Made by a program: the position numbers and the translations under genes. Below the pieces are notes generated by a model that searched no databases, was not told where the DNA came from, and was given only the letters and a program-made list of their open reading frames with translations. A stretch of DNA of 64,000 nucleotides from Nonomuraea dietziae (GTDB lineage: Bacteria > Actinomycetota > Actinomycetes > Streptosporangiales > Streptosporangiaceae). Location of the stretch: contig NZ_JACIBV010000001.1 in assembly GCF_014195505.1 (NCBI RefSeq), positions 8,060,001 to 8,124,000 of the forward strand, in the 5' to 3' direction. Below, piece after piece: positions 41,447 to 50,409 of this stretch. Each line of letters begins with the position of its first letter. The stretch's first letter is position 1.

Positions 41447-42340
41447 CTAGAGTACGGCGGGCAGCGCGTCGTCGAGGGTCGGATGCAGGAACCTGAAGCC
41501 TGTGTCAAGCAGTTTCGCCGGGACGGCTCGCTGTCCGATCAGCAAGCCTTCGTCCGCGAAGCCGCCGAGCACGGTGTGCAGCGCGAAGCCCGGCACGGCG
41601 ACCGGCATCGTCGCCCTCTTCACCGCCCTGCCCAGGGCTTTCGTGAACTCCTTGTTGGTCACCGGCTCGGGGGAGGTCAGGTTGACCGGCCCCACCACAT
41701 CGCGATTTTTCAGGACATGGAGGGCTGCGCGGACCCAGTCGTCCAGCGAGATCCAGGCCCACCACTGCCGCCCCGACCCCAGCGGCGCGCCGAGTCCCAT
41801 CCTGAACACCGGCAGCATCTGCTTGAGCGCCCCGCCCCTGCCGCTCAGCGTGATGGCCGTGCGCAGCCGTACGGTCCTGACGCCGGCCTGCTCGGCGGCG
41901 GCCGCCTCCTCCTCCCAGCACTCGCAGAGCTCGGCGAGGAAGCCTTCACCGCGCGGCCCGCTCTCGTCGGTCACCCGGTCGCCCGTATCGCCGTAGAAGC
42001 CCGCTCCAGAGGCCGACAGCAGCACCTCAGGCGGCCGCTCCAGCCCTCTCAGCGCGGTGACCAGTGTCCTGGTGCTCTCGACGCGGCTGGCGACGATCTC
42101 CCTCTTGTACGCCTCGCTCCAGCGGTGCTCACCCAGCCCCGCGCCCGCCAGGTGCACCACGGCGTGGGCGCCTTCGAGCGACGCCCTGTCCACGAGGCCC
42201 CGCTCGGGGTCCCATCGCGACTCCTCGGTGCCGCGCGGCGCCCTGCGCACCAGCCGTACGACCTGGTGGCCCTCGGCCTTCAGCGCGGCGACCAGCGCGG
42301 TCCCCAGCAGCCCCGACGCGCCCGTCACGATGATCGCCAT
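41447..42340 (-). CDS. TIGR01777-type NAD(P)-dependent epimerase-like protein
   Basis: 297 residues. Rossmann motif VTGASGLLGTAL, VVHLAGAGLGEHRWS, SASGAGFYGDTGD, LRTAITLSGRGG, and the C-terminal TNKEFTKALGRAVKR domain are typical of the SDR39U1/TIGR01777 family. The reaction is unknown. From memory, it is usually found near lipB/sucB genes in actinomycetes. Confidence 0.88.
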   Translation of the reverse strand: MAIIVTGASGLLGTALVAALKAEGHQVVRLVRRAPRGTEESRWDPERGLVDRASLEGAHAVVHLAGAGLGEHRWSEAYKREIVASRVESTRTLVTALRGLERPPEVLLSASGAGFYGDTGDRVTDESGPRGEGFLAELCECWEEEAAAAEQAGVRTVRLRTAITLSGRGGALKQMLPVFRMGLGAPLGSGRQWWAWISLDDWVRAALHVLKNRDVVGPVNLTSPEPVTNKEFTKALGRAVKRATMPVAVPGFALHTVLGGFADEGLLIGQRAVPAKLLDTGFRFLHPTLDDALPAVL

Positions 42341-42395
42341 TCACCCACCCTACGCCCGGAGCCTCCGCGTCAGCCGTACGGGCGGTGGAAAGGGG

Positions 42396-42429
42396 CCGGG
42401 CGCCCGCGGAGAGCTCCGCGGGCGCCCGG
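42396..42429 (-). terminator. Terminator after sucB
   Basis: Perfect 15-bp GC-rich stem CCGGGCGCCCGCGGA / TCCGCGGGCGCCCGG with a 4-base loop, 17 bases past the sucB stop. Followed on the minus strand by CCCCTTTCC, a weak T run. Confidence 0.65.
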
Positions 42430-42446
42430 TGTGATCACCTCGGGTG

Positions 42447-43952
42447 TTACGCCAGACCCAGCTGGGCCTCGAAGCGGCCCTCTTCCAGGCGGCGCTTGAT
42501 CGTGGTGAGGAAGCGCGCCGCGTCGGCGCCGTCGACCAGGCGGTGGTCGTAGGTCAGCGCGAGGTAGACCATCGAGCGGACCGCGATGACCTCGCCCTCC
42601 GGGGTGTCGAGCACGACAGGACGCTTGACGACCGCACCGGTGCCGAGCATGCCGACCTGCGGCTGGTTCAGGATCGGCGTGTCGAACAGCGCGCCGCGGC
42701 TGCCGGTGTTGGTCAGCGTGAACGTGCCGCCGGTGAGCTCGTCGGGCGTCACCTTGTTGTCGCGGGTGCGCTCGGCCACGTCGGTGATCTTCCTGGCCAG
42801 GCCGGCCAGGTTGAGGTCACCGGCGTTCTTGACGACCGCCGCGAGCAGGCCACGCTCGGTGTCGACCGCGACGCCGAGGTTCTCGACGTCGAAGTAGGTC
42901 ACCTCGTTGGTCTCGTTGTTGATCGTGGCGTTCAGCTTCGGGTGCTGCTTGAGCGCCTCGACGGCGGCCATCGCGAAGAACGGCGTGAAGGTCAGCTTGA
43001 CGCCCTCACGGCGGAAGAACTCGTCCTTGGCGCTGTTGCGCAGCCGGGCGATCTTCGTGACGTCCACCTCGACGACCGAGGTGAGCTGGGCGGCGGTCTG
43101 CAGGGACTCGACCATGCGCTTGGCGATGGTCTGACGCAGCCGCGTCATCTTCTCGGTACGGCCACGCAGCGTGGTGTCGACCTGGACAGGCTCGGGCGCG
43201 GCCGCGGGAGCCTGGGCGGCCGCCGCGGGAGCGGCGGGCGCCTGGGCAGCGGGAGCGGCGGGCGCTGCGGCCGGAGCGGCGGCCTGAGCCGGAGCGGCCT
43301 GGTCGCGCTGGGACTTGGCGGCCTCGAGCACGTCCTGCTTGCGGATGCGGCCACCGACGCCGGTGCCGTTCAGCGAGTCGAGGTCGACGCCGTGCTCGTT
43401 GGCCAGCTTGCGCACCAGTGGCGTGACGTAGGGGCTGTCGCCACCCGACGGCAGCGGGGTGGCGGCCTGAGCCTGGGCGGGCGCCTGAGCCTGGGCCTGG
43501 GCGGGCTCGGGAGCGGGCGCCTGCGGGGCCTGGGCCTGCGGGGCCTGGGCCTGGGCGGGCTCGGGAGCAGGAGCGGGCGCGGGGGCCTGCTGGGCGGGCG
43601 CGGCCTGCGGCGCGGCGGGCGCGGGCTGCGGGATCGAGGAGGCGGGCGCGGGGGCCGGCTCGGGCTCAGGCTCGGGCGCGGCCTCGGGAGCCGGGGCGGC
43701 GGCGCCCTCGGTGCCGTTCTCGTCAATGATCGCAAGCTCGGCGCCGACCTCGACGGTCTCGTCCTCGGCGACGACAATCTTGGTAAGGACGCCCGCCGAA
43801 GGCGACGGGATCTCGGTGTCGACCTTGTCGGTCGACACCTCGAGGAGCGGCTCGTCGGCCTCGACGCGCTCGCCCTCCTTCTTCAGCCAACGGGTTACCG
43901 TGCCCTCGGTCACGCTCTCGCCGAGCTGGGGCATCTGTACGGAGACCGGCAT
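42447..43952 (-). CDS. sucB: Dihydrolipoamide acyltransferase (2-oxoglutarate dehydrogenase E2 type)
   Basis: 501 residues. One lipoyl domain (about 1-80) with the modified Lys in EVSTDKVDTEIPSP; a very long Ala/Pro/Gln linker (about 85-165); a peripheral-subunit-binding domain (YVTPLVRKLANEHGVDLDSL, about 170-205); a second Ala/Pro linker; and the catalytic domain ending in YDHRLVDGADAARFL. In actinobacteria this protein serves the pyruvate or 2-oxoglutarate complex and needs LipA/LipB. It starts 21 bases after lpdA. Confidence 0.92.
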   Translation of the reverse strand: MPVSVQMPQLGESVTEGTVTRWLKKEGERVEADEPLLEVSTDKVDTEIPSPSAGVLTKIVVAEDETVEVGAELAIIDENGTEGAAAPAPEAAPEPEPEPAPAPASSIPQPAPAAPQAAPAQQAPAPAPAPEPAQAQAPQAQAPQAPAPEPAQAQAQAPAQAQAATPLPSGGDSPYVTPLVRKLANEHGVDLDSLNGTGVGGRIRKQDVLEAAKSQRDQAAPAQAAAPAAAPAAPAAQAPAAPAAAAQAPAAAPEPVQVDTTLRGRTEKMTRLRQTIAKRMVESLQTAAQLTSVVEVDVTKIARLRNSAKDEFFRREGVKLTFTPFFAMAAVEALKQHPKLNATINNETNEVTYFDVENLGVAVDTERGLLAAVVKNAGDLNLAGLARKITDVAERTRDNKVTPDELTGGTFTLTNTGSRGALFDTPILNQPQVGMLGTGAVVKRPVVLDTPEGEVIAVRSMVYLALTYDHRLVDGADAARFLTTIKRRLEEGRFEAQLGLA

Positions 43953-43973
43953 GGGTATGACTTCCTCGAGTTC

Positions 43974-45338
43974 TTAGTTGTGGACGTGCAGGGGCTTGCC
44001 GGCCAACGCCAGCATGGCCTCGCCCATGGCTTCGGACTGGGTCGGGTGAGCGTGGATCAGCTGGGCGACCTCCGTGGGGAGCGCCTCCCAGTTGTAGATC
44101 AGCTGGCCCTCGGTGACGAGCTCGCCGATGCGGCGGCCGACCATGTGGACGCCGACGACGGGACCGTCCTTCTGGGCGAGGACCTTGACGGCCCCCGAGG
44201 TGCCGAGAATCTGGCTCTTGGGGTTGCCGGCCAGGTCGTAGACCTGCTCGACGATCTCGATGCCCCGCTCGGCCGCCTGCTTGGAGGTGATGCCCACCGA
44301 GGCGACCTCAGGGTCGGAGTAGGTGATGCGCGGCACGCCGTCGTAGTCGATGGGCGGCGGGTTGAGGCCCGCAATGTGCTCGGCCACCATGATGCCCTCG
44401 GCGAAGCCGGCGTGCGCCAGCTGCAGGGTGGGGATCAGGTCGCCGATCGCGTAGACGCCTGGCACGCTGGTCTGGCAGTGCTCGTCGACGACCACGGCGC
44501 CACGCTCGATCGTGACGCCCTGCTCCTCGAAGCCCATGCCCGCGCTGACCGCGCCGCGGCCCACGGCCACCAGCAGCAGCTCGGCGTCGAGGGTCTTGCC
44601 GTTGGCCAGCGTGACGACCACACCGGTGTCGGTGGTCTTGACGCTGTCGAAGAAGACGCCCAGCTCGTACTTGATGCCCCTGCGGCGGAAGGCCCGCTCC
44701 AGCAGCTTGGAGCTCGACTCCTCCTCCAGCGGCAGCAGGTGGGGCAGCGCCTCGACGATCGTGACCTCGGCTCCGAAGGAGCGGTAGACGCTGGCCAGCT
44801 CCACGCCGATGACGCCGCCGCCCAGCACGATGACCGAGGTGGGGACGCGATCCATCTTCAGCGTGTGCTCGCTGGTGATGACGCGCTCGCCGTCGATCTC
44901 GAGGCCGGGCAGCGACTTGGGGGCGCTGCCGGTGGCCAGCACGATGCTGCCGCCCTCGTAGACCTCCGCGCCCACCTGGACGCGGTTGGGGCCGACGAGT
45001 CTGCCCTCGCCCTCGACGATCGTGACGCCCGCGGACTTCAGCAGGCCCTGAACGCCCTTCCACGCCCGAGTGACGATCTTGTCCTTGAAGGCGTGGACGC
45101 CAGGCACGTCGATGCCGTCGAAACGGGCCTTGACGCCGTAGGCCTCGCTCTCGCGGGTCTCGTCGGCGATCTCCGCCGAGTGCAGCAGGGCCTTGGTGGG
45201 GATGCAGCCGCGGTGCAGGCAGGTGCCGCCGATCTTGTCCTTCTCGATCAGCGCGACCGTCTTGCCCAGCTCTGCCGCCCGCAGTGCGCAGGCGTAGCCG
45301 CCGCTACCGCCACCTAGGACGACGATGTCGTAGGCCAC
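43974..45338 (-). CDS. lpdA: Dihydrolipoyl dehydrogenase (E3)
   Basis: 454 residues. FAD motif VLGGGSGGYACALRA, redox disulfide in GGTCLHRGCIPTKAL, NAD motif VIVLGGGVIGVELASVY, GVYAIGDLIP, and the His-Glu pair in IHAHPTQSEAMGEA near the C-terminus. Reoxidises the dihydrolipoyl groups on SucB. Middle gene of pepA-lpdA-sucB. Confidence 0.96.
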   Translation of the reverse strand: MAYDIVVLGGGSGGYACALRAAELGKTVALIEKDKIGGTCLHRGCIPTKALLHSAEIADETRESEAYGVKARFDGIDVPGVHAFKDKIVTRAWKGVQGLLKSAGVTIVEGEGRLVGPNRVQVGAEVYEGGSIVLATGSAPKSLPGLEIDGERVITSEHTLKMDRVPTSVIVLGGGVIGVELASVYRSFGAEVTIVEALPHLLPLEEESSSKLLERAFRRRGIKYELGVFFDSVKTTDTGVVVTLANGKTLDAELLLVAVGRGAVSAGMGFEEQGVTIERGAVVVDEHCQTSVPGVYAIGDLIPTLQLAHAGFAEGIMVAEHIAGLNPPPIDYDGVPRITYSDPEVASVGITSKQAAERGIEIVEQVYDLAGNPKSQILGTSGAVKVLAQKDGPVVGVHMVGRRIGELVTEGQLIYNWEALPTEVAQLIHAHPTQSEAMGEAMLALAGKPLHVHN

Positions 45339-45376
45339 AGGAAAGCTCCTTGTCGGATGGTGATGCCGTCATCTTT

Positions 45377-46834
45377 TCACTTGTTAAGGCCCGTTGCGGC
45401 CCTCTCGGCCAGTCCGATGAGGGTGCGGGTGATGGCGCCCGTGCCGCCCTTCGGGGTGTAGCCGTGCGGCTCGCCCTTGTTGAAGGCGGGACCGGCCATG
45501 TCGATGTGCGCCCAGCGCCTGCCCTCGGGGACGAACTCCTTCAGGAAGATGCCGGCGGCCAGCATGCTGCCCCAGCGCTCGGGCTGGAGGTTGGCGATGT
45601 CGGCGATGGGGGAGTCGAGGCCCTTGCGCAGCTCCTCGGGCAGCGGCATGCCCCAGGCGCCCTCGCCCACGGAGTTGGCGACCTCGACGACGTGCTCGCG
45701 TACGGCGTCGTCGTTGGACATGACGCCCGCCGTACGCCAGCCGAGGGCGACGATCTGCGCGCCGGTCAGGGTGGCGACGTCGACGATCAGGTCGGGGTCG
45801 TCCTCCGCGGCGCGGGCGATGCCGTCCATGAGGACCAGGCGGCCCTCGGCGTCGGTGTCGAGCACCTCGACGGTCTTGCCGCTGTAGCTGGTCAGCACGT
45901 CGGAGGGGCGCGTGGCGGTGCCGCTGGGCAGGTTCTCCGCCAGGCAGAGGTAGCCGACGGCGTTCACCTTGAGCCCGAGGCGGGCGATGGCGACCAGGGC
46001 GCCGAAGACCGCGCCGGCTCCGCCCATGTCGGACTTCATCCAGTCCATGGCGGAGGACGGCTTGAGCGAGAGGCCGCCCGAGTCGAAGGTGATGCCCTTG
46101 CCGACGAAGGCCAGCGTCTTGGCCGCCTCGGGGTGGGTGTAGGACAGGCGGACCAGGCGCGGCGGGTTGGCCGAGCCCTGTCCGACGCCGACGATGCCGC
46201 CGTAGCCGCCCTCCTTGAGCTGCTTCTCGTCGAGCACCTCGACGCTGAGACCGGCCTTGCCGCCCTCCTGCTCGGCGATCTCGGCGAACTTGGCGGGCCA
46301 CAGGTCGGAGGGCGGGGTGTTGACCAGGTCGCGGACCAGTGCGACGGAGTCGGCGACGATCGAGGCGCGCTCGGCGGAGCCTCCGGCCGAGGTCAGCACG
46401 TCGAGTTCGGCGACGGGAGCCTTGCGCTCGCCGTTGGTGCGGTACCGGCTGTAGTCGTAGGCGCCGAGCAGGCCGCCGAGCGTGACCGCCTCGGCCTCCT
46501 CGGCCGAGGTCGCCGGCAGCGCGAGCGCGGCGCGCGCGGTGCCCGCCAGGGAGCGGACGGCAGCGCCCGCTGCGCGGCGCAGGCCCTCCTGGTCGGCGGA
46601 GTCGCCGAGACCGACGGCGACCAGCAGCGGCGCGGTGATGGCGCCGAACGTGGGGATCTTGGCCAGTTCACCGGCCTTGCCGGTGAAGGCGACGGTGGCG
46701 AGCGCCGTCTCGAAGGCGCTGTCGACCGCCTCGATCGAGGAGCGGGGCCCCTGCGGGCCTGACACGAATCCGACGACCAACGCGTCGGTGTCGAACGAGA
46801 CGGGATCTGCTGAGTTCAGCCGCACAGTGGTCAC
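45377..46834 (-). CDS. pepA: Leucyl aminopeptidase (M17)
   Basis: 485 residues. C-terminal catalytic domain with metal ligands in VGKGITFDSGGLSLK and VLDTDAEGRLVLMDG, plus MDWMKSDMGGAGAVFGAL. N-terminal macro-like domain (about 1-160). Releases N-terminal residues from peptides in the cytoplasm; in some bacteria it also acts as a DNA-binding protein. Thirty-eight bases upstream of lpdA. Confidence 0.95.
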   Translation of the reverse strand: MTTVRLNSADPVSFDTDALVVGFVSGPQGPRSSIEAVDSAFETALATVAFTGKAGELAKIPTFGAITAPLLVAVGLGDSADQEGLRRAAGAAVRSLAGTARAALALPATSAEEAEAVTLGGLLGAYDYSRYRTNGERKAPVAELDVLTSAGGSAERASIVADSVALVRDLVNTPPSDLWPAKFAEIAEQEGGKAGLSVEVLDEKQLKEGGYGGIVGVGQGSANPPRLVRLSYTHPEAAKTLAFVGKGITFDSGGLSLKPSSAMDWMKSDMGGAGAVFGALVAIARLGLKVNAVGYLCLAENLPSGTATRPSDVLTSYSGKTVEVLDTDAEGRLVLMDGIARAAEDDPDLIVDVATLTGAQIVALGWRTAGVMSNDDAVREHVVEVANSVGEGAWGMPLPEELRKGLDSPIADIANLQPERWGSMLAAGIFLKEFVPEGRRWAHIDMAGPAFNKGEPHGYTPKGGTGAITRTLIGLAERAATGLNK

Positions 46835-46909
46835 GTAGACCGATGCTATCCACGGTTGGCGGCTTATTCATAAACAGGGGTTCATCCTACCAATACTGTG
46901 CCAAGAAAT

Positions 46910-46930
46910 GGTGCTAGTGTTGATAGCACC
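46910..46930. promoter_or_regulatory. YtrA-type operator abutting a leaderless start
   Basis: Perfect GGTGCTA-N7-TAGCACC; its last base directly precedes the ATG at 46931. The layout implies a leaderless transcript whose promoter is covered by the repressor. Confidence 0.75.
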
Positions 46931-47278
46931 ATGTTGCTCACGCTCGATCTCAACGACCCCCGTCCCCTGCACGAGCAGGTCGCCGGGGCGATCAGGCGCG
47001 CCATCGGCGACGGCTCCTATGCGGCCGGGGATCGCCTCCCCCCTGCGAGGGACCTCGCCGACGCGCTCGGCATCAACGCCAACACCGTTCTGCGCGCCCT
47101 GCGCGAACTGCGCGACGAAGGGCTCCTGGAATTCAGGAGAGGGCGGGGGGTGAGCGTGGCCGGCGTCCCGACCGGACGCGCGCTCATCGTCCAGCGGGCG
47201 CGTGACCTGCTGGAAGAGGCGAAGAAGTACGGCTACAGCCGCGACGACCTCATCGACGTACTGAAGGAGCTGCCATGA
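46931..47278 (+). CDS. YtrA-subfamily GntR regulator
   Basis: 115 residues from ATG 46931. Winged helix: DPRPLHEQVAGAIRRAIGDGSY, GDRLPPARDLADALGINANTVLRAL. Short C-terminal helix (RARDLLEEAKKYGYSRDDLIDVL), with no large ligand domain, as is typical for YtrA repressors. The following DUF1648 gene overlaps its stop (ATGA), so the repressor and the membrane protein are one operon. Confidence 0.92.
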   Translation: MLLTLDLNDPRPLHEQVAGAIRRAIGDGSYAAGDRLPPARDLADALGINANTVLRALRELRDEGLLEFRRGRGVSVAGVPTGRALIVQRARDLLEEAKKYGYSRDDLIDVLKELP

Positions 47279-48243
47279 ACAGGGCATTGACAGCGGCGGG
47301 GATCTGGGGGCTGATCGTCACCGCCGTCCTCGTAAGCGTCCCCCTGGCCCTCCGTGACAGGCTTCCCGACCCTCTGGCCACTCACTGGAGCGGCGCGGGT
47401 CCCGACAACCACATGTCCTTCACCCAGAACCTGCTGTTCACCGTCGCCATGGCGCTCGTGGCGCTCGCGATCATGGTCGGTGTCGCCCTGCACGGGAAGG
47501 CCTTCGAGCGGCGGCTGAGCCGCGCCTACTGGTGGGGCTTCCTGGTCGGCTGGGGCCTGTTCGTGATCGGCATGGAGCTGTCGATCGTCTACTCCAACCT
47601 CGACGTCTCCGACTGGACGCGGGCCAGGCCCCTCGGCTGGGGCGTCGCCGCCACCATGGCTGTGGCCGCCGCGGGCGGTGTCCTGGCGGGCTACCTCCTC
47701 AGGGGCGCTCCCGACCAGGCCCCCGAGCCAGGAGAGGCCCCGCCCAGGCTGCGGCTGAAGGCGGGACAGCGCTCGGTGTGGGTCAGCCGCGTCTCCAACG
47801 CCTGGCTGGCCGCGCTCGCGGTGGTCTCGGGCGTCGGGGCGCTGGTGCTGGGCGTGTCCACGGCGCTGGGGCTGATGGAGGGCGCGGCCTCCGGCCTGCT
47901 CGGTGTCTCGGTGATCCTGCTGGTGGCAGGGCTGCTCACCTCCTCCGCCACCGTGCGGATCACCCAGGACGGCGTGGCCATGGGCTTCGGCCCCCTCGGC
48001 TGGCCGGTGCGCAGGATCAGGCTCTCCAAGATCGAGAGCGCGTGGTCCGAGGTACGCCACCCGAGCCAGGTCGGCGGCTGGGGGCTGCGCGGCGTGCCGG
48101 GCATGGCGGCGATCATGCTGCGCGGCGGCGACTGCCTGGTGCTGCGCTACCACTCGGGCGGTCAGCTGGTCGTCAGCATCGACGACGCCGCGCGCGGCGC
48201 CGCCCTGCTCAACGCCCTGCTCGCCGAGCGCGTCGGACGATGA
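47275..48243 (+). CDS. DUF1648 membrane protein
   Basis: 322 residues. N-terminal DUF1648 unit: VSVPLALRDRLPDPLATHWSGAGPDNHMS, after a first membrane segment. Five or six further hydrophobic segments and a C-terminal cytoplasmic region (VRITQDGVAMGFGPLGWPVR) with a PH-like feel. YtrA regulators often control such genes together with ABC transporters; none follows here. Function unknown, probably envelope-related. Confidence 0.82.
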   Translation: MNRALTAAGIWGLIVTAVLVSVPLALRDRLPDPLATHWSGAGPDNHMSFTQNLLFTVAMALVALAIMVGVALHGKAFERRLSRAYWWGFLVGWGLFVIGMELSIVYSNLDVSDWTRARPLGWGVAATMAVAAAGGVLAGYLLRGAPDQAPEPGEAPPRLRLKAGQRSVWVSRVSNAWLAALAVVSGVGALVLGVSTALGLMEGAASGLLGVSVILLVAGLLTSSATVRITQDGVAMGFGPLGWPVRRIRLSKIESAWSEVRHPSQVGGWGLRGVPGMAAIMLRGGDCLVLRYHSGGQLVVSIDDAARGAALLNALLAERVGR

Positions 48244-48330
48244 CCCGCCGCCACGAGCCCTTCCTGCCCGCCGACCCCCACCACCCCCGGCAGTGAGCCT
48301 CCCCCCGTTCCCCTCTGCCAGGAGACGCTC

Positions 48331-49209
48331 GTGATCCTGCTCTTCCTGCTCGTGGCGTACGGCCTGGCCTGGCTGTCCGCGCTCCCGCTCTGGCTCGGCG
48401 GCGGCCTGGCCGATCCCTCCTTCGGCCCGCTCGTCGGCCTCATGATGTTCACCCCGGCGCTCGGCGTGCTGGCCGTGTGGGCGGTCAGGCGCACCCCGTT
48501 CCGCGTGTGGGCGCGCGAGACGGGCCTGACCCTCGGCGAACGAAGAGGCCGCACCATCGGGCTGTTCTTCGCGACCTGGGCGGCCGTCCCGCTGGTCGTG
48601 TACGGCACGCTCGCCATGACCGCGGCGCTCGGGCTCGTCTCGCTCGACCTCGGACGCCTCAGCCTGTTCACCGCCACGATGCGCGCCACGGGCGTGCCCC
48701 TGCCCGGCGACCCGCACGCCGCGCTGCTCGTCCAGCTGGCGGTCTCGACCCTGCTCCTGCCCGTGCTCAACCTCGTGCCCATGCTGGGCGAGGAGTGGGG
48801 CTGGCGCGGCTGGCTGCTGCCCAAGCTGGTGGCCTCACGAGGGGTGTTCGCGGGGCTGGTGCTGTCCGGGGTCATCTGGGGTCTGTGGCACGCTCCGGCC
48901 ACCGCCCTCGGCTACAACTACCCGAGCCTCGGACCGTGGGCGGCCCTGCTGTTCGTCGGGTTCTGCGTGCTGGCCGGCATGCTGTTCGGCTGGATGCGGC
49001 TGAGGACGGGCAGCGTGTGGCCCGCCGTGATCGGCCACGCGGCGCTCAACCCCGCCGCCTCGCTCGCGCTCATGCTCGGCGACGCGGCGGCCCCGCCGAA
49101 CACCGTGGTCGCGGGCGTCACTGGCCTGGCCGGCTGGGCGGTGCTGGCCGTCCTCGCCGCGCTGCTGTTCAGGCGCTGGCCCGTACGGCAGGAGCAGCCG
49201 GCCGGCTGA
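48331..49209 (+). CDS. CPBP-family intramembrane protease
   Basis: 292 residues from GTG 48331 (AGGAG upstream). Eight or so membrane segments. Motif 1 is GEEWGWRGWLLPKL (EExxxR, catalytic Glu pair), motif 2 is VIWGLWHAP (FxxxH-like) and motif 3 GHAALNPAAS (HxxxN). Family members act as prenyl-protein-type proteases or bacteriocin self-immunity proteins. Follows the DUF1648 gene by 87 bases. Confidence 0.9.
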   Translation: MILLFLLVAYGLAWLSALPLWLGGGLADPSFGPLVGLMMFTPALGVLAVWAVRRTPFRVWARETGLTLGERRGRTIGLFFATWAAVPLVVYGTLAMTAALGLVSLDLGRLSLFTATMRATGVPLPGDPHAALLVQLAVSTLLLPVLNLVPMLGEEWGWRGWLLPKLVASRGVFAGLVLSGVIWGLWHAPATALGYNYPSLGPWAALLFVGFCVLAGMLFGWMRLRTGSVWPAVIGHAALNPAASLALMLGDAAAPPNTVVAGVTGLAGWAVLAVLAALLFRRWPVRQEQPAG

Positions 49210-49245
49210 CCAGGCTGGGCCGCCCGCATCGGCCGGCTGAGCACG

Positions 49246-49327
49246 GTTCGGCCGACCAGGGTTCGGCCGACCAGGGTTCGGCCGACCAGGGCTCGGCCGA
49301 CCAGGGCTCGGCCGACCAGGGCTCGGC
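49246..49327 (+). repeat. Tandem 15-bp repeat array
   Basis: Five full copies of G(T/C)TCGGCCGACCAGG (three with GTTC, then two with GCTC) and a partial sixth, in the gap between the CPBP gene and the convergent cobS gene. No coding role is apparent. Confidence 0.85.
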
Positions 49328-49339
49328 TCATCACCTCGG

Positions 49340-49391
49340 CTGACCGCATTCCACTGACCGCATTCCGCTGACCGCATTCCGCTGACCGCAT
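49340..49391 (+). repeat. Tandem 14-bp repeat array
   Basis: Three full copies of CTGACCGCATTCC(A/G) and a partial fourth, 12 bases after the 15-bp array. The unit is unrelated in sequence to the first array. Confidence 0.85.
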
Positions 49392-49421
49392 CGGCCGGCT
49401 TGCGGGCGGTTGCGCATGGGG

Positions 49422-50156
49422 TCAGCCGATCGCGGCGCACACCACGAGCACGGCGGTGGTCGCGGTCTCGACGAGCGCTCCGAGCACGTCACCCGTGACC
49501 CCGCCGAGCCTGCGCCTGGCGTGGTGGAGCAGTGCCATGGCCGCTCCCAGTCCCGCCACGACCGCGATAGGGAGCGCCACCAGGGACAGCATCACGCCCG
49601 CGACCCCCGCGACCGCCACCACGGCGAGGGTGATCAGGAGCGCCGTTCGGCGGCGTACGGTGCCGGCCACCATGGCGCCCAGACCACCCGGCCTGGCGGA
49701 GGGGACGCCGTCGGCGCAGGCCCAGGTGAGCGCCAGCCGTCCTGTCACGCATGCCGTCACCAGCGCCGCGGGGCCCGCCTGCGCGAGCGCCGCGCACTGC
49801 ACGAGCAGCGTGAACACCAGCGTGACGACCCCGAACGGCCCGATGTCCGACTTTTTCATGATGTCGAGCGCCTGGGTGGCGGGCTTCCCGCTGCCCAGGC
49901 CGTCGGCGAGGTCGGCCAGGCCGTCCAGGTGCAGCCCCCTGGTGAGCACCGCGAGGAGTCCGAGCGCCAGCGCCGCTTCGAGCAGTCCCGAGCCAGGCAG
50001 CAGAAGCGGGAGGCAGCTCACCACCCCGAGCGCGAGGCCGACCACCGGCGCCAGGACCATCGCGTGACCGGCCACCTCGCGATCCACCCGGTCCACCCTG
50101 ACGGGGAAGACGCTCAGCGTCCCCACCGCGAACCGCAGCCCCGCCGACCCGACCAT
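49422..50156 (-). CDS. cobS: Adenosylcobinamide-GDP ribazoletransferase
   Basis: 244 residues from ATG 50156. N-terminal LRFAVGTLSVFPV and the diagnostic RGLHLDGLADLADGL (Mg2+ site), plus DIMKKSDIGPFGVV. Multi-pass membrane protein. Joins adenosylcobinamide-GDP and alpha-ribazole in the last stage of B12 assembly. Works with the CobU encoded at 51413-52417. Confidence 0.95.
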   Translation of the reverse strand: MVGSAGLRFAVGTLSVFPVRVDRVDREVAGHAMVLAPVVGLALGVVSCLPLLLPGSGLLEAALALGLLAVLTRGLHLDGLADLADGLGSGKPATQALDIMKKSDIGPFGVVTLVFTLLVQCAALAQAGPAALVTACVTGRLALTWACADGVPSARPGGLGAMVAGTVRRRTALLITLAVVAVAGVAGVMLSLVALPIAVVAGLGAAMALLHHARRRLGGVTGDVLGALVETATTAVLVVCAAIG

Positions 50157-50231
50157 GACCGCCGATCCTAAGCTCCCACCCGCCCACCAACCGCTCCCGC
50201 CCCTCGCACATCCCGCCGCCTCCTCGCCTCG

Positions 50232-50333
50232 TCGCACACCTGGGCCCCTCGCACACCTGGGCCCCTCGCACACCTGGGCCCCTCGCACACCTGGGCCCCT
50301 CGCACACCTGGGCCCCTCGCACGTCCTCGCCCC
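50232..50333 (+). repeat. Tandem 17-bp repeat array
   Basis: Five identical copies of TCGCACACCTGGGCCCC (50232-50316) and one degenerate copy (50317-50333); another TCGCACGTCC block follows. Confidence 0.9.
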
Positions 50334-50363
50334 TCGCACGTCCCCGGCTGTCGCGAACACCCC

Positions 50364-50409
50364 GGGCTGCCTCGGACCCTTGGGCTGCCTCGGACCCTTG
50401 GGCTGCCCT
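50364..50409 (+). repeat. Tandem 18-bp repeat
   Basis: Two exact copies of GGGCTGCCTCGGACCCTT and a partial third, about 30 bases after the 17-bp array. Confidence 0.8.

Noticed and set aside
42444..45317. 957-codon plus-strand frame with Gly/Leu repeats opposite sucB-lpdA
   Set aside because: The repetitive text mirrors the Ala/Pro linkers of SucB in antisense; not an independent repeat protein.
49246..49391. CRISPR array
   Set aside because: Units are contiguous tandem copies without unique spacers, and no cas genes are present.
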